A DNA stretch of 64,000 nt, taken from positions 337,402 to 401,401 of the forward strand of contig CAVRAZ010000003.1 of NCBI GenBank assembly GCA_963719135.1, read 5' to 3'. Positions 7,711-16,027 of the stretch are shown piece after piece (within the stretch, counting starts at the first letter, position 1; every line of letters starts with the position of its first letter). The notes under the pieces are model-generated. The model worked only from the letters and a program-made list of their open reading frames with translations. It was not told the origin of the DNA and did not search any database. The translations under genes were made by a program, and so were the position numbers. This stretch comes from CAVRAZ01 sp963719135. GTDB taxonomy: Bacteria; Pseudomonadota; Gammaproteobacteria; DSM-19610.

Positions 7711-8477
7711 GCTTTCTTGATTTCCTGCGTCTTTTCGGTTGCCAGCCTGATCATTTCTTCGGGAAGACCCTTTGAGACAAGTTTGTCGGGATGATGGCGG
7801 TTCATCAGGCGCCGATAGGCCTTCTTCACGTCCGCGTCGGAACTCTCGCGGGACACGCCGAGCAGGTCGTAGGCCTGGCTGAGAGCGCCACGGCCGCTGG
7901 GGGCGGCGCGCGCGCCGGCGCCTTCGCCGAATCGCGCGGCATTCCGCACCAGCGCCTCGAGTTGCGCAAACTCGAGTGCGCTGAATCCGAATGCGGTCCT
8001 GACCTGCTCCAGCACGTGCCGCTCGCCCGCGTGCAGCGTGCCGTCGGCATAGGCCGCCTGCAGCAGAATCTCGAGAAACATCTGCATCAGCAGACGCCGC
8101 CGGTGACATTCGCGGCGGAACTGAATGAGCACGTCATCGAGCTGGAAGTCCGGCTGCTTGCCCTCGTCGAACAGGCGGATCGCGACCTTGCGCATGTCGG
8201 CATCGAGCTTCATATGCTGCATGAGTTCGCGCGCCATGCGGATCTCGGTTTCCGACACCCTGCCGTCGGCCTTGGCGAGATGCCCGAGCACGGAAAACAG
8301 CGCAGTGAAGAACGCAGTCTGAACGCGCTCCTGCGCGCCGGGCTGAAACGGATTCGGCGTGACGTCCCGCAAGCCTTTGTCGAACTGATGGCCGAACGCC
8401 GCGCCCAGCAGAGCACCGAGCGGACCACCGACCAGGTAACCAAACGCGCCGCCGAGCAGCTTACCCCACCAGGCCAC
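7677..8477 (-). CDS. djlA: Co-chaperone DjlA-like protein (TerB + DnaJ domain)
   Basis: The 266-residue protein starts with a glycine-rich hydrophobic segment (WWGKLLGGAFGYLVGGPLG) that acts as the single membrane anchor in DjlA proteins. A TerB-like helical domain spans about residues 50-175 (GHLAKADGRVSETEIRMA, AYADGTLHAGE). A C-terminal J domain follows at about 200-264, with AYDLLGVSRESSDADVKKAYRR and the HPD motif in MNRHHPDKLVSKG that stimulates DnaK ATPase. Order and length match DjlA, an inner-membrane partner of DnaK. It begins eight bases after the stop of the small gene at 8486-8860, so the two form an operon. Confidence 0.92.
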   Translation of the reverse strand: MAWWGKLLGGAFGYLVGGPLGALLGAAFGHQFDKGLRDVTPNPFQPGAQERVQTAFFTALFSVLGHLAKADGRVSETEIRMARELMQHMKLDADMRKVAIRLFDEGKQPDFQLDDVLIQFRRECHRRRLLMQMFLEILLQAAYADGTLHAGERHVLEQVRTAFGFSALEFAQLEALVRNAARFGEGAGARAAPSGRGALSQAYDLLGVSRESSDADVKKAYRRLMNRHHPDKLVSKGLPEEMIRLATEKTQEIKKAYELVMQARQG

Positions 8478-8485
8478 AGGTCACC

Positions 8486-8860
8486 TCAAGCGCCGCCGGC
8501 CGCGACGTAGGCGTCGATAGCGGCGGCGATTGCATCGCAGCACGCCTGAGCCTGGCGGACATCGCGAATATCCACGGCCGGATAGCAGCGTACGGCGACC
8601 GCGCCCGGCATCCGCCCGTCATCCCAGCCGCGGCTGGCATTGCCGACCAGCATCAGCAACCCCAGCTTCGGCATGCGCTCGATCAATCGGACATCGAATG
8701 GGGTATCCAGCGCAACCAGGATATCCGTGCGCCAGCAACGCTCGGCCATGCCGTCGGCATCCAGCGCGGGATACTGCGCCCAGCCGTATTTCGGCGCTGC
8801 AAGCGGCGGAAACTCGACGCCGGCAGGCAGGCGTTGACTGTCCACAACCACAACTTTCAT
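8486..8860 (-). CDS. Stand-alone domain like the N terminus of D-2-hydroxyacid dehydrogenases
   Basis: This protein of about 124 residues starts MKVVVVDSQRLPAGVEFPPL (ATG at 8860; another ATG at 8866 is possible). TDILVALDTPFDVRLIERMPKLGLLMLVGNASRGWDDG matches the first half of the substrate-binding domain of glycerate/hydroxyacid dehydrogenases, where the phrase LPKLKLIGVLATGYN-like is usual. The NAD-binding Rossmann domain and the catalytic Arg-Glu-His are absent. It is therefore either a free-standing regulatory/binding domain or a relic of a full-length enzyme. The frame is intact and it is packed against djlA, which argues that it is expressed. Confidence 0.7.
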   Translation of the reverse strand: MKVVVVDSQRLPAGVEFPPLAAPKYGWAQYPALDADGMAERCWRTDILVALDTPFDVRLIERMPKLGLLMLVGNASRGWDDGRMPGAVAVRCYPAVDIRDVRQAQACCDAIAAAIDAYVAAGGA

Positions 8861-8945
8861 GAGCATTTCCCCGCGCGCGCAAACCGGACCGCAACGGAAG
8901 GCCCGTCAATTGCAGACACCTGACCGCCCCTTTGCCGGCCCGCCG

Positions 8946-8973
8946 TTGCAGGACCGGGGATTCACGCTATAAC
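8946..8973 (+). promoter_or_regulatory. Sigma70-type promoter candidate
   Basis: TTGCAG at 8946-8951 and TATAAC at 8968-8973 are separated by 16 bases, a good match to a sigma70 promoter. Transcription would start near 8980 and reach the DUF6763-type gene at 9048 with a leader of about 68 bases. Confidence 0.55.
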
Positions 8974-9047
8974 TAGATCACAGGTGTGTTCGAGAATGAA
9001 ACTCAAGCTGACAGTATCAACCGATTGATAATGGAGGTAAAGCGCCG

Positions 9048-9320
9048 ATGACGACGAACTTCGAGCCCCGGATCGGTGACTGGTACAGAACCGCCGACGG
9101 CGAATGCTTCGAAATCATCGCATACGATGAACTCGAAGGAACCTGGGAAGTGCAGTACTTCGACGGCACCCTCGATGAAGTGGATGCCGGTCAATGGGAC
9201 GAGATGGTGTTGGAACCGATCGATCCGCCGGAGGACTGGCACGGCGCGCTCGATGTCGACGAACCGGACGACACCGAGTCGCCTGAGGTCGATAAGCTGC
9301 TGGATCGGCTGAACCGCTGA
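9048..9320 (+). CDS. Small acidic protein, DUF6763 type
   Basis: The 90-residue protein (MTTNFEPRIGDWYRTADGEC) is strongly acidic, with a conserved-looking core GDWYR, FEIIAYDELEGTWEVQYFDGTLDEVD, and LEPIDPPEDWHGA. This pattern corresponds to the gammaproteobacterial DUF6763 family as I recall it; the function is unknown. GGAGG stands 10 bases before the ATG, and a sigma70-type promoter lies about 75 bases upstream. A GGAGG/CCTCC hairpin at 9329-9341 follows the stop. Confidence 0.8.
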   Translation: MTTNFEPRIGDWYRTADGECFEIIAYDELEGTWEVQYFDGTLDEVDAGQWDEMVLEPIDPPEDWHGALDVDEPDDTESPEVDKLLDRLNR

Positions 9321-9500
9321 ACACTTGTGGAGGACGCCTCCGGGGGGCGCAAACGGCATCACGCGACGCGACGCCCATGTACGCAGTAAAGAACATGACT
9401 GCCAGTCCCGCATGCGCCTGAAGCATGCGATGAACAATCGGGCGGACCCTGATTGAGCTATCGCTCGGATACCGACCTGCGAAAAAGTAAACCCACCTTG

Positions 9501-9580
9501 CCGGCGTTTCGCAGATACGAAGCGGCTCATGGGTGCCGAATATTGCTTCACTGAGCCGCATCCTGTTGCGTAAACGCCGG
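9501..9580 (+). ncRNA. Candidate structured RNA (long nested hairpin)
   Basis: In an otherwise gene-free 477-base interval, CCGGCGTTTCGCA at 9501-9513 can pair with TGCGTAAACGCCGG at 9567-9580 over 13 base pairs with one bulged T. Inside it, an asymmetric internal loop leads to a second perfect 8-bp stem, GCGGCTCA (9522-9529) with TGAGCCGC (9552-9559), closing a 22-base loop. A strong terminator follows two bases later. The arrangement suggests a free-standing small RNA or a leader element. It matches no riboswitch class I can recognise, and the promoter is not obvious. Confidence 0.5.
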
Positions 9581-9581
9581 A

Positions 9582-9620
9582 GCCGGTGGACTGCGATCCC
9601 GCAGCCACCGGCGTCTTTTT
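9582..9620 (+). terminator. Rho-independent terminator
   Basis: GCCGGTGG (9582-9589) pairs with CCACCGGC (9605-9612), with an inner CTGC/GCAG stem, and is followed by GTCTTTTT ending at 9620. It closes the structured region at 9501-9580. Confidence 0.8.
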
Positions 9621-9797
9621 CGTCCGCGTCTCACGCAGCCGGGTACACCAGAGCCCGCCTTCGTGCGCCGAGCAGGGCACAGCCTTCGGTCCTGACTTTA
9701 CCGGCATTACACAACGCCAACAGGTCAGGGCGTCCTTAATGTTTGTCGCGCGCACGCCGCTAATTTCGGGCAAGGGCTCACAGGCGGGAGACGTGCA

Positions 9798-10013
9798 ATG
9801 ACACTCATACTCGATATGGCAAGCGGTGCATGTGACGATTCAGGAAAGACGACGCGTGGGGCCGATGCCGCATTCGCCGACTCGGCATTGCTGGTGCCCG
9901 CAGCGACACTGGTCGGTCTTCAGGAAATCCAGCTCGATACGGACAGATTGTCCAGCGCAGACAAGGCGGCGATCCGGCAACATCTGCTCGCCACCCGCCG
10001 CGACACGGACTGA
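9798..10013 (+). CDS. Small hypothetical protein
   Basis: A 71-residue frame starting MTLILDMASGACDDSGKTT is preceded by GGCGGGAG ten bases before the ATG, a reasonable ribosome-binding site. It is convergent with the Rieske gene, ending four bases before that gene's stop. No family is recognised and there is no signal peptide or membrane span. It lies 178 bases downstream of the terminator at 9582-9620, so it is either read from its own promoter or regulated by the structured leader. The long gene-free interval before it weakens the call. Confidence 0.45.
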   Translation: MTLILDMASGACDDSGKTTRGADAAFADSALLVPAATLVGLQEIQLDTDRLSSADKAAIRQHLLATRRDTD

Positions 10014-10017
10014 CGCT

Positions 10018-10473
10018 TCAGCGCGGCGTCGGCTGAGGCGGCGCGGACGGTCGTTCGTCATCCGCTTCGCCCACAACCCAAATACTGTCCTCGACGATCC
10101 TGACATTCACGGGCGACAGCCGGTCGCCCGCGCAGGGTCCGGCGATGCAGAGTCCATTGTCTATCTGAAACAGTGCAGCGTGCGTCGCGCATTGTATCCA
10201 GCGTCCCTCGATATCCAGAAACTGGTCCGGAACCCAGTCGAGCGGACCGCCGGTGTGCGGGCAACTGTTCCTGTATGCGTAGAGATGCGGGCCTCGCCGT
10301 ACCACAAACAGATTGAGCGGGCCATCACCGAGGCGGCAATGAAACCCCCGCGCGCCGCCTTCAGGAACAGCCTCGAGCGCACACAGCCGGATTGCAGCTT
10401 GGTCACCGCCGCGCTCAGCCAAGTCCGTTTCCCATTCCGTCCAGACCCCGGCGGCCGCATTTTTCGCCCGCAA
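10018..10473 (-). CDS. Small Rieske [2Fe-2S] protein
   Basis: The protein carries a Rieske cluster-binding pair: CPHTGG (C71, H73 counted from 10473) and, 21 residues on, CATHAALF (C95, H98), followed by CIAGPCAGDRL. It resembles the ferredoxin-type Rieske proteins related to NirD and dioxygenase ferredoxins, which are soluble electron carriers. The start is uncertain: a TTG at 10473 overlaps the upstream PfkB gene by 59 bases, whereas a TTG at 10422 overlaps it by only eight and has GGGAA upstream. Either way it is translationally coupled to the sugar kinase. The redox partner is not evident from the neighbours. Confidence 0.85.
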   Translation of the reverse strand: MRAKNAAAGVWTEWETDLAERGGDQAAIRLCALEAVPEGGARGFHCRLGDGPLNLFVVRRGPHLYAYRNSCPHTGGPLDWVPDQFLDIEGRWIQCATHAALFQIDNGLCIAGPCAGDRLSPVNVRIVEDSIWVVGEADDERPSAPPQPTPR

Positions 10474-11287
10474 ACCGGCAGGCGCGCGCGAGGCGTTCTG
10501 CCGGCGACGTCACCCTGAAATAGCCGTCGACGATCGCCGCGTTGAACGTGTCGCCGGCCCCCAGTGTATCGACGACTTCGGGGGGCGCAAATGCCGGGCT
10601 CTCGTGGTACCGGTCTGCTGTATCCAGGGCGGACGCGCCTTGCGCTCCCCGGCCGCAGTACAGATCGGCGGCCGGCGCAAGCGTCCGCGCCGATGCCAGC
10701 AGGGCACGGGCGTCCAATCCGCGCTGCGTGGCGAAAGCCGCGGAAAACAGCAGCACGTCCGCGAACGGATACAGGGTTTCGATATCCGCGCGGTCCTTTT
10801 CCACCTCGATCGAGATGCGCACCGCCGGCACAGAGTCGCGAAGCCGCGCTACCATGGCGCGGGTTTCTGCGACGTTGCGGGCCTCGAAATGAAACCAGTC
10901 ATACTGCGCGGGATCGACCGCACGAAAATCGTCGAAGGAATATTCGACCAGATCCCGGTAGTGCACGATGGTACGCGATCCGGTGGCCCGGCTGAGTATG
11001 ATGAAGGACATGGGAGTCTGCCCGGGCTTCGCGCAAACATGGCGCGTGTCGACGCCGTGGCGATGCAAGTCATCGAGGATGAAATCGGCCTCCGACGCCG
11101 TGGCCCGGACCCCCGCCCACGCGCAGGCATGTCCGAGCTGGCTGAGCACGACCGCCGTGTTGGCGGCATTGCCCCCGCGGCGGCGCTCGCGCAACAGAGC
11201 GCGGACTTCCTCATCTTCCCCTGGATAGCGTTCGACGGTGTGAATCAGATCGAGCGTGGCATTGCCGACGGAAAGTATGCGGGCCAT
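10415..11287 (-). CDS. PfkB-family carbohydrate kinase (ketohexokinase-like)
   Basis: The ATG at 11287 opens MARILSVGNATLDLIHTVERYP, the usual beginning of a PfkB/ribokinase-fold kinase. RRRGGNAANTAVVLSQLG near residue 37 is the substrate-binding glycine pair, and VVDTLGAGDTFNAAIVDG near residue 245 is the ATP-site motif with the catalytic aspartate. ARNVAETRAMV and the general pattern are closest to ketohexokinase-like members, so fructose or a related ketose is a guess. About 290 residues is the normal length. The 3' end overlaps the Rieske gene. Confidence 0.85.
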   Translation of the reverse strand: MARILSVGNATLDLIHTVERYPGEDEEVRALLRERRRGGNAANTAVVLSQLGHACAWAGVRATASEADFILDDLHRHGVDTRHVCAKPGQTPMSFIILSRATGSRTIVHYRDLVEYSFDDFRAVDPAQYDWFHFEARNVAETRAMVARLRDSVPAVRISIEVEKDRADIETLYPFADVLLFSAAFATQRGLDARALLASARTLAPAADLYCGRGAQGASALDTADRYHESPAFAPPEVVDTLGAGDTFNAAIVDGYFRVTSPAERLARACRFAGEKCGRRGLDGMGNGLG

Positions 11288-11412
11288 GGCCGGCAGATTA
11301 ACCGCCCGCGGGGCGATGTCAAGGCGGGGGGCGAGGAGCCGGCGCGAGTAATCTGTACGTGGCAAGGCGCGTGGCGAAAGCACAGTTGCAGCAGGATCAC
11401 CCGGACAGGCTG

Positions 11413-14400
11413 CTACCGCCGCCGCACTACGCGGAAACCCAGATCGTCCAGCCGCGTATCGCCCGGGCGATCGGCGCGCGCGGCACTGCGCAGCGCCGTA
11501 GGCGCGCTGTCGTAACCGCCACCGCGCACGACCCGGGACCTGCAGGGTGGTTCGGCGGTCACAGCGCTTCCGTCGAGGGGCGCGTTGCCGTAACTGCCGA
11601 CATAGCAGTCTTCAACCCACTCCATCACGTTACCCGCGGTATCGTGCAACCCGACGGCATTCGCCGGAAACTGGCCGACGGGCGCGGTTCGGGTTGCGTC
11701 CCACGCGCTGCCACAATCGAAACAGTTGGCGCGCGCGTCGACTTTGTCAAGGTCGTTCCCCCACCAGTAGTGAGTCACGCTGCCCGCGCGCGCCGCGTAC
11801 TCCCACTCTGCTTCCGTCGGCAAACGGTAATCGCGCCCCGTCTGCTCACTCAGCCAGTGCACATAGGCCTGCGCGTCATCCCAACTGACGTTGATCACCG
11901 GCCGCGTATCGCGCCCCCATCCCCGGTCCGCCGGCAAACGCCGCCCGGTCGCGCCGGCGAAACGATCATATTCGGCGAATGTGACCTCGAACTGACTGAC
12001 CGAGAAAACGGGTAGGGACACCTGGCGCTGCGGGCGCTCGTTGAAATTGGCCGACGCCGCCGGGCTGCCCATCAGAAAATCGCCGCCGCTCAGCTCGACC
12101 ATGGTCGGCCCGAAGCTGCCGTCAGTGAGACTGTCGTTGAACGACCGGCGCACTTTCACCGGTGTTGTGGCATACGGCTTCGGCGCGGGCGGCGCAGCGA
12201 CTTCGACTTGCGTCGCGCCGGACTCCCGGGCATCCGGCGACACCGGTGGCTCCTTCGAACCAGGCGGTGCGGCGGAACTGCCGCGCATCATGGACTGGGC
12301 GATGGTCGACGGGGCCGCAGCCGCGACATCCGAAGAAAGTGCGGTCGTGTGGCCTGAAGACGCCTCGACCGGCAGTTTCGAAGGTTCGTTCTCCGGCGCG
12401 GAATGCAGACCGCCGGCATCCGGCAGGATGACGCCCCTACCGCCGTCCTCCACCGCGCCGTCCTCGGTACGTGTCGGATCGAACACACCCAGACGATCGA
12501 AAGCACCCTGCAGGTAGGCGGCCACGCCGGCGCCAGCCACTGCGAAAACCAGCGCGTACCACCCGATGCGCAGACTGCGGGGTACGCGCGCGGGGTTTTC
12601 ACTGACATCCCAATCGAGCAGCTGAGTCGGCGCCTGTTCATCCGGGTCGGCTTCGGGAAAGACGTCGAGGGCCTCAGCACCGGTCGAGTCCCCGCTGACT
12701 TCCGTTTCCTCGAAGTCCGCGTCGCCGCCGATCTCTCTGATTGGCAGCGCCTCTATCAACAACTCTTCGCCCGCGGACTCATCGTCCAGCACAGCCTGAA
12801 AGCGCTCGATCTCGGCATCGAATTCGTCCGCGCGTGGTTCGGTAGCACCGGCGCCGGCTTCCATCGCGGCCAACGGTTCTTCCCGGTCGTCATCCATGCG
12901 TGCAAGCACCGCGGCGTCATCGATGTCCCGGGTTGCGCCGTCCGGTGATTCGGGGTCACCGACCGCCGCACCCGGGTGCCCGGCTGGTCCGTCGGTTTCA
13001 GCCCGGGAATCGAGCGTGATCCTCGGATCATCGCGCAAGGCCTCCAGACGCCGGACCTCTGCTTCCAGCGCCACGGCCCGCACGTTCTCAGCCGACTCCA
13101 GCTCGTTCCGCAATCTTCCCACCTCGGCCCGGGCCGCGTCGAGCGCCTGTTGCAGCTCATCGCGCTCTCCTTTCCATTGCTCGGAGGCGCGCTCGAACGC
13201 CTGGATGCGCTCGGCCGACCGGGCCTCCAGCGAAACCAGTTCAGCCTGCGCCTCGTAGAGGGCCGACTCGCGCTCCCGGATCTGTATGTCCAGCGCTTCC
13301 GCACGCCGGCGCATCGAGGATAGTTCCGCTTCGCGCCGCTCGCTCTCCTGACCAAGCGCCTCGATTTCGCGCGCCATCGCCTGCCGCTGGTCGCCGGACG
13401 CCTGCTCAAGAGCGCGGAACTGCGCGTCCCGTTCGGCCAAGGCCTGCGCGTGTTGCGCCACAGTCGCATCCAGCGCGTGCCGCACACCGGCAAGTGCGGC
13501 ATCGAGTTCGGCGATCCGCGCGTCCCTGGCCGCAAGTTCCTCGTTTTCCCTGGCCTGGACCCCGGCGGCGTCCGGGCCGGACGGATTGACGCGCCGAAGC
13601 TCGCGTTTCAATCCGAAGATTTCCTGCTCGTGCCTGCGTTGTTCCTCCTCGAGCCGTTGTTCGGCGGCTTTGACCGCCGCGTGCAGGCGGGACTGCGCCC
13701 GCTGTACGTTCTGGGTCTCCTCCTGGGCGCGCCCCATGGCTCTGCGCGCCGTGTCCAGATCGGAGTCGTATTCCTGCCTCAGTGTTTCGAGGGCCTGCGT
13801 CTGCGCCTCCAGCTTGCGTTCGAGCGCGGCGATATCGGTGAGCAGCATGGCGTTGGCGGTTTTCAACTCGATCAGCTCCGTTTGCGTGTCGTCGGCCGCG
13901 CCGCCGTTGGCCGCTGCCGGCGACGCGCCGTCCAGGGACAACTCGCCGCCGATCAGCGCCTCGGACGGCACCGCACCCAGGCCGTGCTCGAGCACGGCGA
14001 CATCCAGGCCCTGTTGCCGCAGGACAAACGCCGCGGCTGCGCTGCGGCGGCCGGTGTCACAGCACAGAACATAGGTCTTGTCGCGTGCAAATTCGCCCAA
14101 CCCTGTCCGGATCTCCGCCACCGGAACGTTCACGCTGTCAGGCAGACGCAGATTGGAAAACTCGCCGTGCAGACGCACGTCCACCCAGACCGCGCCTGCC
14201 TGAACATGGGCCAGCGCCGCAGGGTAATCCAGCGTCTTCAGCAAGGGTGCGCCCAGCAATTCGTCGAAGTCACGCTTTTCCAGCCGCATCAGCACGCCGT
14301 CGGCCAAAGCGGTGACCGTGGCGTTGCGCGGCTCGCCCGAGACCAACCCCTCTTCCCCGAAACAGGCGCCCTCGGACAATTCGGCCAACTGCGTATAGCC

Positions 14401-15006
14401 CTCGCCGACCGCGCTGCGGCGGGTTACGGACACGCGGCCCCGCTTGACGATGTAGAAATGATCGGCAGCCTCGCCCTCGCGGATAATCTCGTCACCGGCA
14501 ACACAGACCAGCGGCTCGATGCGCGTGATGAGCTGCTGTATCTGCGCCGGCGAGAGGTGCCGGAATGTATCGGACTGAAGCAGTCGCGTCAGCCAGTCTT
14601 CGTCGCCGTCGCCTCCCAACTCGTCGACGGCATAGCCCGAAGTCTGGTCCCACGTCAGCAGCACATCGAGCAGGCCCGAATCGACGCGCGCGACAACGAC
14701 CGGACCCGCTGCGCGCACCGAGAGCAAACGCGGCTGACGCTGTGCAATGGGATGTCGCGCCATCTCGGTGCCCGCCACCAACGTTCCGACGAGCGCCTGG
14801 CTCCTGTCCAGCAGTTCGACGTTGCCTTCGATCAGGTAGACATTCTTCCGGTCCCGTTCGCCATGCTTGAAAACGAATTCCCCGCCTGGAATATTCTCAA
14901 AATCGGTCTTCTTCAGCAGCGCTTCGAGGTGCGGGGCCGACAGAGCGCCGAGCGGAACGAGGGATTTCAACACATTGTTGCTGCTTGAGATTTTCTTGGC
15001 TTCCAT
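11413..15006 (-). CDS. Giant multidomain protein: 2x cNMP-binding, rhodanese, coiled coil, membrane span, FGE-sulfatase
   Basis: This single 1197-residue frame joins domains seldom found together. A first cyclic-nucleotide-binding-like domain spans about residues 12-130 and a second 145-255 (FYIVKRGRVSVTRRS, EGACFGEEGLVSGEPRNATV). A rhodanese domain at about 258-355 has the active-site loop CDTGRRS. A coiled coil of nearly 300 residues follows (370-665), then an acidic linker with a transmembrane helix near 810-830 (WYALVFAVAGAGVAAYL). The C terminus (950-1197) is a formylglycine-generating-enzyme-type domain with MVELSGGDFLMGS, RLPTEAEWEYAARAG and VVRGGGYD. Topology would put the sensors in the cytoplasm and the FGE-like domain outside. 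Function is unknown; a signal-to-envelope link is inferred. Confidence 0.88.
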   Translation of the reverse strand: MEAKKISSSNNVLKSLVPLGALSAPHLEALLKKTDFENIPGGEFVFKHGERDRKNVYLIEGNVELLDRSQALVGTLVAGTEMARHPIAQRQPRLLSVRAAGPVVVARVDSGLLDVLLTWDQTSGYAVDELGGDGDEDWLTRLLQSDTFRHLSPAQIQQLITRIEPLVCVAGDEIIREGEAADHFYIVKRGRVSVTRRSAVGEGYTQLAELSEGACFGEEGLVSGEPRNATVTALADGVLMRLEKRDFDELLGAPLLKTLDYPAALAHVQAGAVWVDVRLHGEFSNLRLPDSVNVPVAEIRTGLGEFARDKTYVLCCDTGRRSAAAAFVLRQQGLDVAVLEHGLGAVPSEALIGGELSLDGASPAAANGGAADDTQTELIELKTANAMLLTDIAALERKLEAQTQALETLRQEYDSDLDTARRAMGRAQEETQNVQRAQSRLHAAVKAAEQRLEEEQRRHEQEIFGLKRELRRVNPSGPDAAGVQARENEELAARDARIAELDAALAGVRHALDATVAQHAQALAERDAQFRALEQASGDQRQAMAREIEALGQESERREAELSSMRRRAEALDIQIRERESALYEAQAELVSLEARSAERIQAFERASEQWKGERDELQQALDAARAEVGRLRNELESAENVRAVALEAEVRRLEALRDDPRITLDSRAETDGPAGHPGAAVGDPESPDGATRDIDDAAVLARMDDDREEPLAAMEAGAGATEPRADEFDAEIERFQAVLDDESAGEELLIEALPIREIGGDADFEETEVSGDSTGAEALDVFPEADPDEQAPTQLLDWDVSENPARVPRSLRIGWYALVFAVAGAGVAAYLQGAFDRLGVFDPTRTEDGAVEDGGRGVILPDAGGLHSAPENEPSKLPVEASSGHTTALSSDVAAAAPSTIAQSMMRGSSAAPPGSKEPPVSPDARESGATQVEVAAPPAPKPYATTPVKVRRSFNDSLTDGSFGPTMVELSGGDFLMGSPAASANFNERPQRQVSLPVFSVSQFEVTFAEYDRFAGATGRRLPADRGWGRDTRPVINVSWDDAQAYVHWLSEQTGRDYRLPTEAEWEYAARAGSVTHYWWGNDLDKVDARANCFDCGSAWDATRTAPVGQFPANAVGLHDTAGNVMEWVEDCYVGSYGNAPLDGSAVTAEPPCRSRVVRGGGYDSAPTALRSAARADRPGDTRLDDLGFRVVRRR

Positions 15007-15458
15007 TGTTGAATATCAATCGTCTGCGCGTAGGAAAAGGCGTTCACCGCGCCCTGCGGTGATTGCGGGAAGATACGTGAAACCTGCTGATTTAACGGCC
15101 GTGCGAATTGTTGTCTTAGCGGGGCGCCGGCGCGTTTCGGACTTTGAAGCGGGTCACACTTTCGACCTGCGTGCCGCAGCCGCGCAGGGGGCGCAACGCC
15201 GCTGATGAATTCAATGCTCATTCCGCGCTGCGCACGCCTGAACGACGGCATCGCGCGGATGCCGTATGTTTGCTCGGAACGCTTCGCCTGCACAAACGCA
15301 ACTCGAGTTTACGGCGTATATGCAGGTCAAAATCGCATCGACATGAGTTTCACAAGTAAATAAAGGCACAAAATAACATTCTGGGCTTCCACTTTCTTTT
15401 CATTGTGCTATCTTTGCACTGCTAATTCCCCAGCTAATTACCGAGAGGAGCCCAATAC
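15007..15458. other. Divergent intergenic region
   Basis: These 452 bases separate the giant protein gene (minus) from the HU-type gene (plus). The HU promoter candidate is at 15387-15414. The remaining sequence shows no convincing gene or RNA. Confidence 0.5.
15387..15414 (+). promoter_or_regulatory. Promoter candidate for the HU-type gene
   Basis: TTCCAC (15387-15392) and TATCTT (15409-15414) are 16 bases apart in an AT-rich stretch, 45 bases before the ATG. The match to sigma70 is moderate. Confidence 0.4.
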
Positions 15459-15824
15459 ATGGCTGCAAAAAAGAAGAGAGCCGCCAAGACAACTGCGAAA
15501 AAAGCCGCACCGAAAGCGTCGAATTCGCCCACCACGAAAGCAGAGACGTACTCCTTCGTCGCCGACAAGACCGGGTTGACCAAGAAAGATGTGAGTTCCG
15601 TGTTCGACGCCTTGTCCAATTTGATCAAGCGCGACCTCAAACGTAACGGACCCGGTATGTACACGGTGCCCGGCCTGGCAAAAATCAAAGTAGTTCGCAA
15701 ACCGGCTACCAAGTCGCGCAAGGGCGTCAATCCCTTTACTGGCGAACCGATGGTGTTCAAGGCCAAACCGGCGCGCAATGTGGTCAAGGTCCTGGCACTT
15801 AAGGGACTGAAAGATATGGTGTAA
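15459..15824 (+). CDS. HU-family DNA-binding protein with lysine-rich N-terminal tail
   Basis: The 121-residue protein has a basic Lys/Ala-rich extension (residues 1-24, AAKKKRAAKTTAKKAAPKA) ahead of an HU/IHF-type domain. The domain starts with SFVADKTGLTKKDVSSVFDAL and contains NGPGMYTVPGLAKIKVVRKPATKSRKGVNPFTGE, the DNA-grasping beta arms with the proline tip. The extension is reminiscent of histone H1-like tails and should add non-specific DNA binding. GAGAGGAG precedes the ATG. A promoter and a good terminator (15918-15944) frame it as a single-gene transcript. Confidence 0.9.
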   Translation: MAAKKKRAAKTTAKKAAPKASNSPTTKAETYSFVADKTGLTKKDVSSVFDALSNLIKRDLKRNGPGMYTVPGLAKIKVVRKPATKSRKGVNPFTGEPMVFKAKPARNVVKVLALKGLKDMV

Positions 15825-15858
15825 TTGCCCGCGGCCACGGGCCCGCGGACACCTGTCA

Positions 15859-15944
15859 CGGCAGTTCGGCGGTCGGCCGCAAGACCGCCCGGACTGCAAT
15901 AAGCGATTCGGTATTGAGGCAGTCCATCGACTGCCTTCTTGTTT
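15859..15944 (+). terminator. Tandem hairpins ending the HU transcript
   Basis: GGCGGTC and GACCGCC form a 7-bp hairpin near 15867-15888. A second hairpin, GGCAGTC (15918-15924) with GACTGCC (15929-15935) and loop CATC, is followed by TTCTTGTTT. The second is a good intrinsic terminator. Confidence 0.7.
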
Positions 15945-16027
15945 GCCGGCCCATTGCACTGGCGCCGGGCGTTGATCGGACGAAAACGCCGCGCTACATC
16001 ATTGCGCGCACGTGTCCGTCATGGCGC

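Noticed and set aside
9003..9773. 256-residue minus-strand frame
   Set aside because: It covers the clear DUF6763-type gene in antisense and the structured RNA region, with no recognisable domain.
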